Notes under the pieces: generated by a model | What the model saw: only the letters and a program-made list of their open reading frames with translations | The model's database searches: none | What the model was told of the DNA's origin: nothing | Assembly (NCBI GenBank): GCA_022827945.1 | Contig: JAJEIT010000088.1 | Span: forward strand, 1 to 35,326 | DNA length: 35,326 bases | Direction of reading: 5' to 3' | From: Dehalococcoidia bacterium | GTDB taxonomy: Bacteria; Chloroflexota; Dehalococcoidia; Tepidiformales; Tepidiformaceae | Shown here: positions 26,519 through 34,341 of the stretch, piece after piece | Numbering within the stretch: the stretch's first letter is position 1 | Layout: each line of letters opens with the position of its first letter | Translations under genes and position numbers: made by a program

Positions 26519-26595
26519 GGCAGGGTAGCTCAGCTGGTAAGAGCGCACGACTCATAATCGTGAGGTCGAGAGTTCGAGTCTCTCCCCTGCTACCA
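26519..26595 (+). tRNA. tRNA-Met (anticodon CAT), elongator type
   Basis: A 77-nt cloverleaf: acceptor GGCAGGG/CCCTGCT with a G1-U72 wobble, D-arm GCTC/GAGC, anticodon arm CACGA-CTCATAA-TCGTG, variable AGGTC, T-arm GAGAG-TTCGAGT-CTCTC, discriminator A and encoded CCA. The anticodon stem lacks the three G-C pairs of initiator tRNA and position 1-72 is not a C-A mismatch, so it is not tRNA-fMet. A CAT anticodon could also be tRNA-Ile2 modified by TilS, but the body resembles elongator Met. Confidence 0.95.
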
Positions 26596-26604
26596 CCGAA
26601 CACC

Positions 26605-26621
26605 CGAGCCGGGAAGGCTCG
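26605..26621 (+). terminator. Hairpin after tRNA-Met
   Basis: CGAGCC-GGGAA-GGCTCG, a perfect 6-bp stem with a 5-nt loop, lies 9 nt after the tRNA CCA and 21 nt before the next start codon. There is no U-tract, so it may be a weak terminator or an RNA-processing boundary. Confidence 0.4.
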
Positions 26622-26642
26622 ATCCCCTCCAGGAGGAGCCCC

Positions 26643-27812
26643 ATGGTTCTGGGTCTGGGAACCGTCCCGTTGACGTCCGTCGCGCACGCGCGCCGCGAGG
26701 CCAAGCGCAAGCTGCCTCGCTCCATCTACTGGTACACCGAGGCCGGCACCGAGCTCCGCCGCACCGTTCGCGCCAATCGCGACGGCTTCAAGGAGATCGG
26801 CCTCCAGGCCCGCGTCCTCGACTCCCACGAGCCCCGCAAGCTCTCGACCACCGTCCTCGGGCGCGAGATCTCGATGCCTCTCATCACCACGCCCGCCGGC
26901 TTCATCCGCATCGCCCACCCCGACGGTGAGCTTGGCGTGGCCCGCGCCGCCGAGGCCGCCGGCACGGCCGTCGGGCTCGGCATCCTCTCCAGCTACTCCA
27001 TCGAGACCATCACTGCCAACGCCAGCGACGTCTGGTTCCAGCTCTACATGCTCGGCGGTCAGGAAGGCTCGGCCGTCGCCATCGAGCGCGCCAAGGCCGC
27101 GGGCTGCCGCGTCCTCATCATCACCGTCGATTTCGCCGCCCTCTCCGGCGGTCAGGACTACCAGCGCGGCCACCCCGGCGTCCCCGACAAGGTTGACCTG
27201 CCGACGGCCCTCAAGTACGCCCCCGAGATGATCACGAGGCCCCTCTGGGCGCTCAACTTCCTCAAGGGCGGCGTCGACCTCGTTTTCCCGAACGCCCCCG
27301 GTAACGCCAACCTGACCGCCAGCCAGGTAGGCGCCGGCATCATGGCCCACCCCCCCACCTGGGATGACATCGTCTGGGCCCGCAAGCAGTGGGACGGCCC
27401 CTTCGTCGTGAAGGGCATCACCTCCGTCGACGACGCCCGCCGCGCCGTCGACGAGGGCGTGGACGCCATCTCCGTCTCGAACCACGGCGGCAACTCGCTC
27501 GACGGCTCCCCCGCCACCATCCGCGTCCTCCCCGAGATCGTCGATGCCGTCGGCGACAACCTCGAGGTGCTCCTCGACGGTGGCGTGCGCCGCGGCAGCG
27601 ATGTCGTGAAGGCGGTGGCGTTGGGCGCGAAGGCCGTCATGGTCGGCCGGCCCTACATCTGGGCCCTCGCCGCGGGCGGCGAGCAGGGCGTGCGCCAGAT
27701 TCTCGAGGTTTACCGCCAGGGCATCGCGGGGACGCTCACGCTGCTCGGGTGCCCCTCCGTCGAGGACCTCAACCCGTCGCACCTTCGCCTGCCCCCCGGC
27801 TTCAACCCCTAG
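26643..27812 (+). CDS. FMN-dependent alpha-hydroxy-acid oxidase family protein, MftD-like
   Basis: A 389-residue TIM-barrel flavoprotein of the lactate/glycolate oxidase family. Catalytic elements: Lys in FVVKGITS, His in SVSNHGGNSLDG, and Arg in LLDGGVRRGSDVVKAVALGAKAV-type FMN phosphate loop. The segments after the active site (SNHGGN.LDG.PA.IR.LP, DVVKAVALGA) and the N-terminal A-K-R-K-L-P-R-S resemble, from memory, the mycofactocin maturase MftD more than ordinary lactate oxidase. No other mycofactocin gene lies in the window. If it is not MftD, an L-lactate or related 2-hydroxy acid dehydrogenase/oxidase is the alternative. ATG 26643 has AGGAGGAG 4-5 nt upstream, a very strong SD, on a short leader after the tRNA hairpin. 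Confidence 0.9.
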   Translation: MVLGLGTVPLTSVAHARREAKRKLPRSIYWYTEAGTELRRTVRANRDGFKEIGLQARVLDSHEPRKLSTTVLGREISMPLITTPAGFIRIAHPDGELGVARAAEAAGTAVGLGILSSYSIETITANASDVWFQLYMLGGQEGSAVAIERAKAAGCRVLIITVDFAALSGGQDYQRGHPGVPDKVDLPTALKYAPEMITRPLWALNFLKGGVDLVFPNAPGNANLTASQVGAGIMAHPPTWDDIVWARKQWDGPFVVKGITSVDDARRAVDEGVDAISVSNHGGNSLDGSPATIRVLPEIVDAVGDNLEVLLDGGVRRGSDVVKAVALGAKAVMVGRPYIWALAAGGEQGVRQILEVYRQGIAGTLTLLGCPSVEDLNPSHLRLPPGFNP

Positions 27813-27859
27813 GCTGGCGCTCCACAGCAAGCGCTCCCTGGGGAAAACCGTCCCCCAAC

Positions 27860-27887
27860 AGCCAATAGCCAGTAGCCAACAGCCAGA
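27860..27887. repeat. Four tandem AGCCARN heptamers
   Basis: AGCCAAT-AGCCAGT-AGCCAAC-AGCCAGA: four imperfect 7-bp units, with a partial fifth (CCCCAAC) just before, in the 76-nt gap between the convergent flavoenzyme and potassium transporter genes, two bases from the latter's stop codon. Confidence 0.75.
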
Positions 27888-27888
27888 A

Positions 27889-29283
27889 TCACCCCAACCG
27901 CACGTTGTCGACCAGCTGGGCGCCCACCGGCGCCTTGCGGCTGCGCGCGATCTGGAGCACCAGCAGCAGCGGCAGGAAGCGCCCCACGAGGATCGTGACC
28001 ATCACGACGACCGTCGCCGCCGTGCTCAGATCCGGCGTGATCCCAGTCGACCACCCCACCGTGCCCACCGCCGAAGACGTTTCGTAGAGCACGTCGATGA
28101 ACGGCTCGTTCGACATCCGCAGCAGGATCATCGAGACCACGAAGTGAACCGCCGCGAACGCGAACACGATGCCGACCGCCTGCCGGATGACCGTCTGCGG
28201 CAGCAGACGCCCGAACGCGACCACGCCGTCCCTGCCCCGCAGGGCGGCCACCGTCCCGGCTACCAGCACCGCCAGCGTTCCCAGCTTGAGCCCGCCTGCC
28301 GGTGACCCCGCGGCCCCGCCCACCAGCATCAATACCGACTCGAACAGCTTCGTGTGCTCGTGCAGCAGGCCCGTCTCGACCGCGCTGAACCCCGAGACCC
28401 ACATCGAGGCCTGGAAGAGCGCCAACACGGGCCGGTCGCTCTGCGCCACGGTCGCGAGCGTGCCCGTGTTCGCCCACTCCGCGATGCCGATGAAGAGCGC
28501 GCTTCCCCCCACCACGCAGACCGCCGCCGCCAGCACCATCTTCGCGTCCAGCGGCATCCGCCGCGGGTCCAGCCGCAGCACGCCCAGGATGACGGGCACC
28601 GCTCCCAGCGATCCCCCGAGGCAGAGCACGACCATGGGGATGAGCACGGCCGGATCGTCGGCGAACGGACGCATGTCCTCGCCCGTCACGTTGAATCCGG
28701 CCACGTTGAACGCCGAGACCGCATGGAACACAGCCCACCACACGCTCCGGGCGACCGGGACGCCCGCGCTCACGAACCCGCCGAACAGGGCGAGCGTACC
28801 CAGTATCTCGAACGTCAGCGTGTACAGCACGATTGTGCGCACGAACGAGACCGACTCGCGCATGCTCGGCGCCCCGTAGTAGAGGCGCATCAGGTTCCGG
28901 TCGCGCAGCCCCAGGTTGCGCCCCAGCACCCACAGCACGATCCCCATCCCGGCCATGTAGCCGAGCCCGCCCACCTGGATGAGCACGAGGATCACGGCCT
29001 CGCCGAAGTGGCTCCAGTGCGTCTGTGTCTCGACCACCACCAGGCCCGTCACGCAGATCGCCGAGATCGCCGTGAACAGCGACTCGAGCACGGTCGGTTC
29101 CTGTCCGCTGTGGGAGATGGGCAGGTGCAGCAGGGGCGTGGCGATCGCGAGGACCAGTCCGAATCCGATGAGGATGCGGATGCCGCCCGAGCCGAAGGGT
29201 CGTGAACGGCTCGGTGGCTCGATGCTGATGGTTCGTGAGCCCATCAGCCGCCGTCGCACCGTGCGGCGCGCGGACACTCGCAT
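27889..29283 (-). CDS. TrkH/KtrB-family potassium transporter subunit
   Basis: A 464-residue membrane protein of the superfamily of K+ transporters: the pore-forming subunit that takes up K+ driven by H+ or Na+. Four membrane-pore-membrane units can be seen from their filter-like loops: AICVTGLVVV, AFNVAGFNV, GGAAGSPAGG and AVGTVGWSTG, each with the key glycine. The GGAAGSPAGGLKLGT stretch is the best conserved block in the family. The size suits KtrB or short TrkH rather than the 480+ TrkG. The usual partner, a TrkA/KtrA nucleotide-binding protein, is not in the window. It starts at ATG 29281-29283; ATG 29244 (MGSRTISIEPP) is an alternative, and neither has a clear SD. The N-terminus is Arg-rich and cytosolic. 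Confidence 0.92.
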   Translation of the reverse strand: MRVSARRTVRRRLMGSRTISIEPPSRSRPFGSGGIRILIGFGLVLAIATPLLHLPISHSGQEPTVLESLFTAISAICVTGLVVVETQTHWSHFGEAVILVLIQVGGLGYMAGMGIVLWVLGRNLGLRDRNLMRLYYGAPSMRESVSFVRTIVLYTLTFEILGTLALFGGFVSAGVPVARSVWWAVFHAVSAFNVAGFNVTGEDMRPFADDPAVLIPMVVLCLGGSLGAVPVILGVLRLDPRRMPLDAKMVLAAAVCVVGGSALFIGIAEWANTGTLATVAQSDRPVLALFQASMWVSGFSAVETGLLHEHTKLFESVLMLVGGAAGSPAGGLKLGTLAVLVAGTVAALRGRDGVVAFGRLLPQTVIRQAVGIVFAFAAVHFVVSMILLRMSNEPFIDVLYETSSAVGTVGWSTGITPDLSTAATVVVMVTILVGRFLPLLLVLQIARSRKAPVGAQLVDNVRLG

Positions 29284-29328
29284 GTGCGTTCAGCGTGCGC
29301 GCGCAAAACCGGTAGCGCAAGCGGTTAC

Positions 29329-31212
29329 CTAGAGCGGAACGAGCTGCGCGTTCGTCTCCCCGCCCCAGCGGGGCTCATGCGTCCCGTCGGGCAGCATGTC
29401 GAACGCGTTCACGTCGTCCTCCATCTGCCGCTGCAGCAGGTCGACGAGGTGCGCGGTGATGCCGGCATCGAGCACCGGAAAGATCAGCTCGATGCGCTCC
29501 TCGAAGTTGCGCGGCATCCAGTCGGCGCTGCCGGCCCACACCTCCCACGCCCCGCCCGACCGGAACGCCGCCACCCGCGCGTGCTCCAGGAAGCGCCCCA
29601 CGATGCTGCGCATGGTGAAGCGCTCGTCGTGCAGCGTGAGCGTGCTGCGCGCGATCACGTCCACGCGTGCCCCCGCGTCCGCCGCCTCGCCCAGCGCCTC
29701 GAATACCGCCGGGTCGGTCAGGTGGTTCATCTTCAGGATGACGTGCCCCTCCGGGTTCGCCTCCGCCCGTATCTTCTCCAGCATCGCGTCGCGCGCGCCG
29801 ATCCCGTAGCGCATCCGCGCAAGCTGCGGCGGCTCCCCGCCTTCGAGCGCCTCGAAGAATTCGAGCGCGTCGCTCGCCAGCTCGGCGTTCGAGCTGAACA
29901 GCGAGATGTCCGTGTACAGGCGCCCGTTCAGCGGGTTGTAGTTCCCCGTGCAGAGGTGCACGTAGCCACGCCCCGCGCGCCGCACGTAGAGCGCCTTCGC
30001 GTGCACCTTGTAGCCCACCGGCAGCGGCAGGATGCGAATGCCCGACGCCCGGAACAACAGGCTCCAGTGCAGGTTCTGAAGCTCGTCGAACCGCGCCCGT
30101 CCCTCCAGCAGCACCGCCACGTCCTTGCCCGCCTCCGCCGCTCGCATCAGCGCCTCCGCGATCGGATTGCGCGCCCCCAGCCGGTAGAGGCTGATGCGGA
30201 CCTGGTCGACCTCCGGGTCCTCGGCCGCCCGGTCGACAAACGCCTCGACCGCCCCGTAGTCGTCCAGCGGGTGGTAGAACGCCACGTCGCGCTCGTCCAG
30301 CACCCCGAACGGGTCCGCCACGAAGTCCGGAGCGGGCCGCGGGGCGATCGGCCGGTACCGCAGCGGCGTCGAGTTCGGCCGCGGCGGCTCCTCGTCGATG
30401 AGCGTGTTCAGGTAGCGGTGATCCAGTGGGGGCGAGAGCCGGAACGCGGCTTCCTCGGGGAGACCCAGCGCTTCCCGCACGTCCGCCACCCAGGGGAACG
30501 CCCGCTCGACCTCCAGGCGTGTCGCCGGCCCCTCGGGACGGTCCTCGATCGCCTGCGCCAGGTCGTCCCAGTCGACGCGCTGCACGTCGAGGTCGGCCAG
30601 CCGTGTGAGCCGCATCTCGTACATGGGCAGGTCTTCCGGCAGGAAGAGATCGCTGCGCAGCCGCACCAGCGGCCCCAGCCGCACGAACGCGCCCGGTCGT
30701 CCCGGCACCGGCAGCAGCCGCGGCAGCGAGTCGGGGAGGCGCACCAGGTAGTCCAGCGACTCGCGCCCCGCCGCCAGGTAGAGCGCCCGGCTCGAGAGAC
30801 CCGACAGCGCCCCCGGATCGAGCAGGTCGGCCCGGGGCGAGGCCTCCTCCGCCAGGTAGGCGCCGAAGTAGCTCCGCTCGAGCGGCGTAAGCTCCCCCGG
30901 TTCCAGCAGCAGGAAGCCGACCTCCGTCAGGGCGTTCCGCAGCTGCTCGTGGATCTCCGTCGCCTGCAGCGCGCTCTCGTACGCCTCCGCGAGAACCGTC
31001 CGGTATTCGTCCTGCTCCTGCCGGCCGCCGCTTCGTTCCCGCTCGTACACGCCGTAGATGCGCGCCGCGAAGAACTCGTCGAGGTTCGCCGCGAAGATCG
31101 CGAGGAAGCGCAGCTTCTCCAGCAGGGGAACGTCGTCGCGCGTCGCCTGCAGCAGGACGCGGTGGTTGAACCGAAGCCAGGAGCGCTCGCGGGAGAGAAC
31201 GGTGGAGACCAA
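29329..31212 (-). CDS. ppk1: Polyphosphate kinase 1
   Basis: A 627-residue enzyme that polymerises the gamma-phosphate of ATP into polyphosphate. The N-domain starts RERSWLRFNHRVL, then comes the head domain with FLAIFAANLDEFFAARIYGV. Two phospholipase-D-like catalytic domains follow: the first with YKVHAKALYV, where His404 would be phosphorylated, and the second with VGRFLEHARV (His544). LDDYGAVEAFVDRAAEDP and TGNYNPLNGRLYTD are further family blocks. It is somewhat shorter than the 690-residue E. coli enzyme, mainly in loops. I use TTG 31210-31212 (MVSTVLSRERSW), with GAGGGGG 8 nt upstream. It is divergent from the CYTH-CHAD gene across 87 nt, forming a polyphosphate module with it and the ppx homologue. 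Confidence 0.95.
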   Translation of the reverse strand: MVSTVLSRERSWLRFNHRVLLQATRDDVPLLEKLRFLAIFAANLDEFFAARIYGVYERERSGGRQEQDEYRTVLAEAYESALQATEIHEQLRNALTEVGFLLLEPGELTPLERSYFGAYLAEEASPRADLLDPGALSGLSSRALYLAAGRESLDYLVRLPDSLPRLLPVPGRPGAFVRLGPLVRLRSDLFLPEDLPMYEMRLTRLADLDVQRVDWDDLAQAIEDRPEGPATRLEVERAFPWVADVREALGLPEEAAFRLSPPLDHRYLNTLIDEEPPRPNSTPLRYRPIAPRPAPDFVADPFGVLDERDVAFYHPLDDYGAVEAFVDRAAEDPEVDQVRISLYRLGARNPIAEALMRAAEAGKDVAVLLEGRARFDELQNLHWSLLFRASGIRILPLPVGYKVHAKALYVRRAGRGYVHLCTGNYNPLNGRLYTDISLFSSNAELASDALEFFEALEGGEPPQLARMRYGIGARDAMLEKIRAEANPEGHVILKMNHLTDPAVFEALGEAADAGARVDVIARSTLTLHDERFTMRSIVGRFLEHARVAAFRSGGAWEVWAGSADWMPRNFEERIELIFPVLDAGITAHLVDLLQRQMEDDVNAFDMLPDGTHEPRWGGETNAQLVPL

Positions 31213-31284
31213 CGAGTATGCCCCCTCGGGGAGCGGCCCGGGCGTTCACGGTCTGTGGGTAAACGCGCCGCTTCCCGCACCGGT

Positions 31285-31290
31285 TACGAT
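31285..31290 (+). promoter_or_regulatory. Putative -10 element of the CYTH-CHAD gene
   Basis: TACGAT, nine bases before ATG 31300 with no Shine-Dalgarno in between. No convincing -35 lies 17 bases upstream, so this is tentative. Confidence 0.35.
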
Positions 31291-31299
31291 ACAAAACCC

Positions 31300-32856
31300 A
31301 TGACAAACTCGGCCACGGTTACGGAAACGGAGTGGCAGTTCGTCGCCGACGACCTCGCCGCCGTCCGCGCCTGGATCGAGCAGGAAACGCCCGCGCCGTT
31401 CCGCACAGACCCCGGCGTTGAGCGGGAGCTCCGCGACGAGTACTGGGACACTCGCGGCTGGCTGGTCTGGCGCGCCGGATTCGCCTGCCGCACGCGACTC
31501 CAGGGGGAGAGCGCGGAGTTCACCATCAAGGGCCTCTCCGGCGGCGAGGGACACCTCCGCCGGCGCTTCGAGCTGGATGAGCCCCTCAACGGACTCGGTG
31601 GCCTTGCCGGCGCCATCGCGCGGCCCATGGGCGAAGCCAGTGCCCTGCTCCGCCGCCTCGTCGGCCCCCACCCCCTCCACTCGGTGGCGACCCTGACCAC
31701 GCAACGCACCACACTCAACCTTGCCGACGGCGACACCCCGATCGGGGAGATAGCCCTTGACCGCACGACCGTCGGCGAAGGGTCGCGCGCCCACGATCTC
31801 CTGCGCGTCGAGGTCGAAGTCGCAGCGGGCGCCCTCGATCGCGCCCGCCCGTTCGTAGATGCCCTGCGCGAGGGCGCGGACCTGCGCCCCGCCCCCACCG
31901 GCAAGCTCGCGGCCGCCCTGGCTGCGGCCGGCGCCTCGCCGGGCTGGGAGCCCCGTCCCCTCGGCCCCATGACCGTCGACCGCCTGAGCACCCTCGGGGA
32001 GGTCGCCTACGCGGCCCTGCGGCGGTCCTTCCTCCGGCTCGTCGAACAGGAACCCGTCGCGCGCCTCGGCGAGGACATCGAGGGGGTCCACCAGATGCGT
32101 GTCGCCACCCGGCGCTTGCGCGCCGCCCTCGACACCTTCCACGACATCCTGCCGCCGGAGCTCGCCGCCCAGCGCAAGGAGTTGCGCTGGCTCGGGCGCT
32201 CCCTCGGCGAGGCGCGCGACCTCGAGGTGCAGCGGGAGCGCTTCGCCCTGGCCGCACCCCTCATCGGTCGCAAGGCCGCCGGTGCCATCAACGCCGTTCT
32301 CGACGAGCGCCACGCCCGTGCCCGCGAGGCCGTGCTTGCGGCCCTGGACTCCGACCGCTACGTCGCCATGACCGATGCGATGTCGGACCTGCTCCGTGCC
32401 GGAACGGTCACGGGTACCGCCGACCAGCCGGCCCTCAACGCGGCCCTCTCCCTGGTCGAGCGCCGCCGCCGCCGCGCCCGCGATGCCGGAGCCGCGGTCA
32501 AGGCGACCTCCCCGGACGCCGACTACCACGCCCTCCGCCTGAAGGTGCGGGACCTGCGCTACGTGCTGGAGTGCTTCTCGCCCCTCGGCGGCGAATCTGC
32601 CGAGGCCTACATCCGCCAGGTCACGAGGCTCCAGACCCTGCTCGGGGACCACCAGGACTCCGTGGTCGCGGCGAAGTTCTACGCCGGGTTGGCGAAGGAC
32701 GAGTCCCTGGGAAAGGGCGCCCTCCGCGCCGCCGCCGAGCTCGCCGCCAACGCGAAGGCGGAAGCCGAGGGCTATCGCTGGAAATTCCCCAAGCGATACG
32801 CTCGCCTCCGCGGGCGCCGCTGGCACGCCCTCAAGCGAGCCCTCTCCAATTCGTGA
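31300..32856 (+). CDS. CYTH-CHAD domain protein
   Basis: A 518-residue protein with an N-terminal CYTH (triphosphate tunnel) domain, about 1-205, and a C-terminal CHAD domain, about 225-515. CYTH features: a degenerate ETEWQ in place of ExExK, YWDT, WRAGFACRTRLQG, FTIKG and EVEVAAG. CHAD features: VHQMRVATRRLRAALDTFHDIL, RWLGRSLGEARDLEVQ and a final basic stretch (FPKRYARLRGRRWHALKRAL). CHAD domains bind polyphosphate and localise to polyphosphate granules. CYTH domains hydrolyse tripolyphosphate or are structural. The open frame runs far upstream through ppk1 antisense, but the codons there belong to ppk1; ATG 31300 is the first reasonable start. TACGAT lies nine bases upstream and there is no SD, so a leaderless mRNA is possible. 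The last Ser precedes an AT-rich gap before ppx. Confidence 0.92.
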   Translation: MTNSATVTETEWQFVADDLAAVRAWIEQETPAPFRTDPGVERELRDEYWDTRGWLVWRAGFACRTRLQGESAEFTIKGLSGGEGHLRRRFELDEPLNGLGGLAGAIARPMGEASALLRRLVGPHPLHSVATLTTQRTTLNLADGDTPIGEIALDRTTVGEGSRAHDLLRVEVEVAAGALDRARPFVDALREGADLRPAPTGKLAAALAAAGASPGWEPRPLGPMTVDRLSTLGEVAYAALRRSFLRLVEQEPVARLGEDIEGVHQMRVATRRLRAALDTFHDILPPELAAQRKELRWLGRSLGEARDLEVQRERFALAAPLIGRKAAGAINAVLDERHARAREAVLAALDSDRYVAMTDAMSDLLRAGTVTGTADQPALNAALSLVERRRRRARDAGAAVKATSPDADYHALRLKVRDLRYVLECFSPLGGESAEAYIRQVTRLQTLLGDHQDSVVAAKFYAGLAKDESLGKGALRAAAELAANAKAEAEGYRWKFPKRYARLRGRRWHALKRALSNS

Positions 32857-32889
32857 ATGCTTGTTAACATTTCTTTGCCTCCCATCCGC

Positions 32890-32895
32890 TATGGT
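32890..32895 (+). promoter_or_regulatory. Putative -10 element for a leaderless ppx mRNA
   Basis: TATGGT, seven bases before ATG 32903, at the edge of an AT-rich island (32850-32892) unlike its surroundings. TTAACA (32864-32869) could be a -35, but the 20-nt spacing is too long for a standard promoter. Confidence 0.38.
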
Positions 32896-32902
32896 GTCGT
32901 TG

Positions 32903-34267
32903 ATGGGAGTCTTCCCGGCCAGCTCTCCTCCATCCGCCGTCGCCGACGGCGTTTCCTTTGCTCCGCCTTCTGAGGCACCGGTAGCGGTCGTCGACCTTGG
33001 GTCGAACTCGGCCCGTGTCGTCGTCGTGGAGCACCCCATCCCCGGCGTGATCGAGATCGTCGCCGAGGAGCGGCTCGACCTTCGCCTCGCCACCGAGCTC
33101 GACGAAGACTCCCGCCTCAGCGAGCGCGGCATCGCCACCACCATCGATGCCGTCGGCGAGTTCGCGGCCTTCGCCCGCGAGGCTGGCGCCGGCTCCATCC
33201 GGGTCGTCGCCACCGCCGCCATCCGCTCCGCGCGAAACCGCGCCGAGCTGCTCGCCCGCGCGCACGCCGAGATGGGCCTCGCCATCGAGGTGCTCGACGG
33301 CTCCGAGGAAGCCGAGTACGCCGCCACCGGCGCCCTGCACGGCCTCCCCATCCGCTCCGGCGTCATCGTCGATATCGGCGGCGGGAGCACCGAGGTCGCC
33401 CGCGTCATCGCCGGCACGATCGTCGGGGCCTGGAGCTTCCCCCTGGGCGCCCTCAGCGCGAGCGCCGAGTGGCTCACCCAGGATCCCCCGACACGCAAGC
33501 AGCTCAAGGCGATGCGCCGCATGGTCGCGGAAACGCTCGCGACCAGCGCTCCCTCCAGCCTGGCCGAGGGTGAGGAGCTCGTGGCCACCGGCGGCAGCGC
33601 GCGGACCCTCGCTCGCCTTGCCCAGCGGCAGGCCACCTATCCCATCCCCCGTACGCACGGCTACTCCCTGGACCGCGACACCCTTCGCGATGTGAGCACG
33701 TTCCTCGCCGGCCACAGCTCAGCCCAGCGCTCCGCCATCGACGGCGTTCGCGCCGGCCGCGCCGACTCCATCGTCGGCGGCGCCGTCATCCTTGAGGAGA
33801 TGATGCGCCACCTCGGGGCCGAGCGGCTCACCGTCGCCTCCGGCGGCGTCCGCGAAGGCGTCGCCATGCGGACCTTCGGCGAGCCCGTGCCCCAGCCCCG
33901 CCTCGTGCGCGCCGTCACCGTCGAGTCGCTGCTCCGCCACTGCGGCGTCTGGGACGAGGGCGGCATGGAGGCCCGGGCCATGCGTGCCGATACGCTCTCG
34001 CCCGACCCGATCGAAGACCCCTTCAGCGAGACCCTTGAGGCAGCCCGCTTCGCGAGCATGCTTCGCGCCCTCGCGGATGCGGACATCCGGCCCGTCGATG
34101 CGCTCCTCGGCGAGGACCTCGCCGGGTTCGACCACGCAATGCTCGCCCGGGTCGCCGCCATCCTCCACTTCATCGATGGCGACAAGGAAGCGGCCCGCCC
34201 CTTCCTCCCCCTTCTCCCCGCATCCGAAAAGCGCCTCCTCCGGCGCTGCGGCGCCCTCCTGGCCTAG
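32903..34267 (+). CDS. ppx: Ppx/GppA-family exopolyphosphatase
   Basis: A 454-residue member of the ASKHA-fold Ppx/GppA family, which removes terminal phosphates from polyphosphate or pppGpp. Family motifs in order: VAVVDLGSNSARVVVVE (P-loop 1), SEEAEYAATGAL, GVIVDIGGGSTEVARV (second phosphate loop), FPLGALSASAEWL, ATGGSARTLARL and ASGGVREGVAM. A helical C-terminal extension follows (about 335-454), longer than a minimal Ppx2 core. Start choice: TATGGT (32890-32895) lies seven bases before ATG 32903 and no SD is present, so a leaderless start here is likely. ATG 32891 is four codons upstream. It lies 46 nt after the CYTH-CHAD gene and near ppk1, so polyphosphate is the likely substrate. Confidence 0.9.
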   Translation: MGVFPASSPPSAVADGVSFAPPSEAPVAVVDLGSNSARVVVVEHPIPGVIEIVAEERLDLRLATELDEDSRLSERGIATTIDAVGEFAAFAREAGAGSIRVVATAAIRSARNRAELLARAHAEMGLAIEVLDGSEEAEYAATGALHGLPIRSGVIVDIGGGSTEVARVIAGTIVGAWSFPLGALSASAEWLTQDPPTRKQLKAMRRMVAETLATSAPSSLAEGEELVATGGSARTLARLAQRQATYPIPRTHGYSLDRDTLRDVSTFLAGHSSAQRSAIDGVRAGRADSIVGGAVILEEMMRHLGAERLTVASGGVREGVAMRTFGEPVPQPRLVRAVTVESLLRHCGVWDEGGMEARAMRADTLSPDPIEDPFSETLEAARFASMLRALADADIRPVDALLGEDLAGFDHAMLARVAAILHFIDGDKEAARPFLPLLPASEKRLLRRCGALLA

Positions 34268-34298
34268 CTCCCGCCCGTCCCGAGCCGGAAGACACGGC

Positions 34299-34324
34299 GA
34301 AGGCGCCCCCTGCGGGACGCCTTC
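34299..34324. terminator. Possible bidirectional terminator between ppx and the secreted-protein gene
   Basis: GAAGGCG (34299-34305) and CGCCTTC (34318-34324) form a 7-bp stem around a 12-nt loop that can itself pair CCC with GGG. It sits between two convergent genes and has no U-tract on either side, so termination is inferred from position and symmetry only. Confidence 0.45.
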
Positions 34325-34341
34325 TGGATGGCGGGAGGGGG

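Noticed and set aside
26519..26595. Initiator tRNA-fMet
   Set aside because: No C1-A72 mismatch and no run of three G-C pairs in the anticodon stem; the body is elongator type.
29284..31299. 672-codon upstream extension of the CYTH-CHAD frame
   Set aside because: It is antisense to ppk1, His/Arg/Pro-rich, and the CYTH domain begins only at ATG 31300.
31246..33636. A 796-codon minus-strand open frame over CYTH-CHAD and ppx
   Set aside because: Shadow of two plus-strand genes with clear family motifs.
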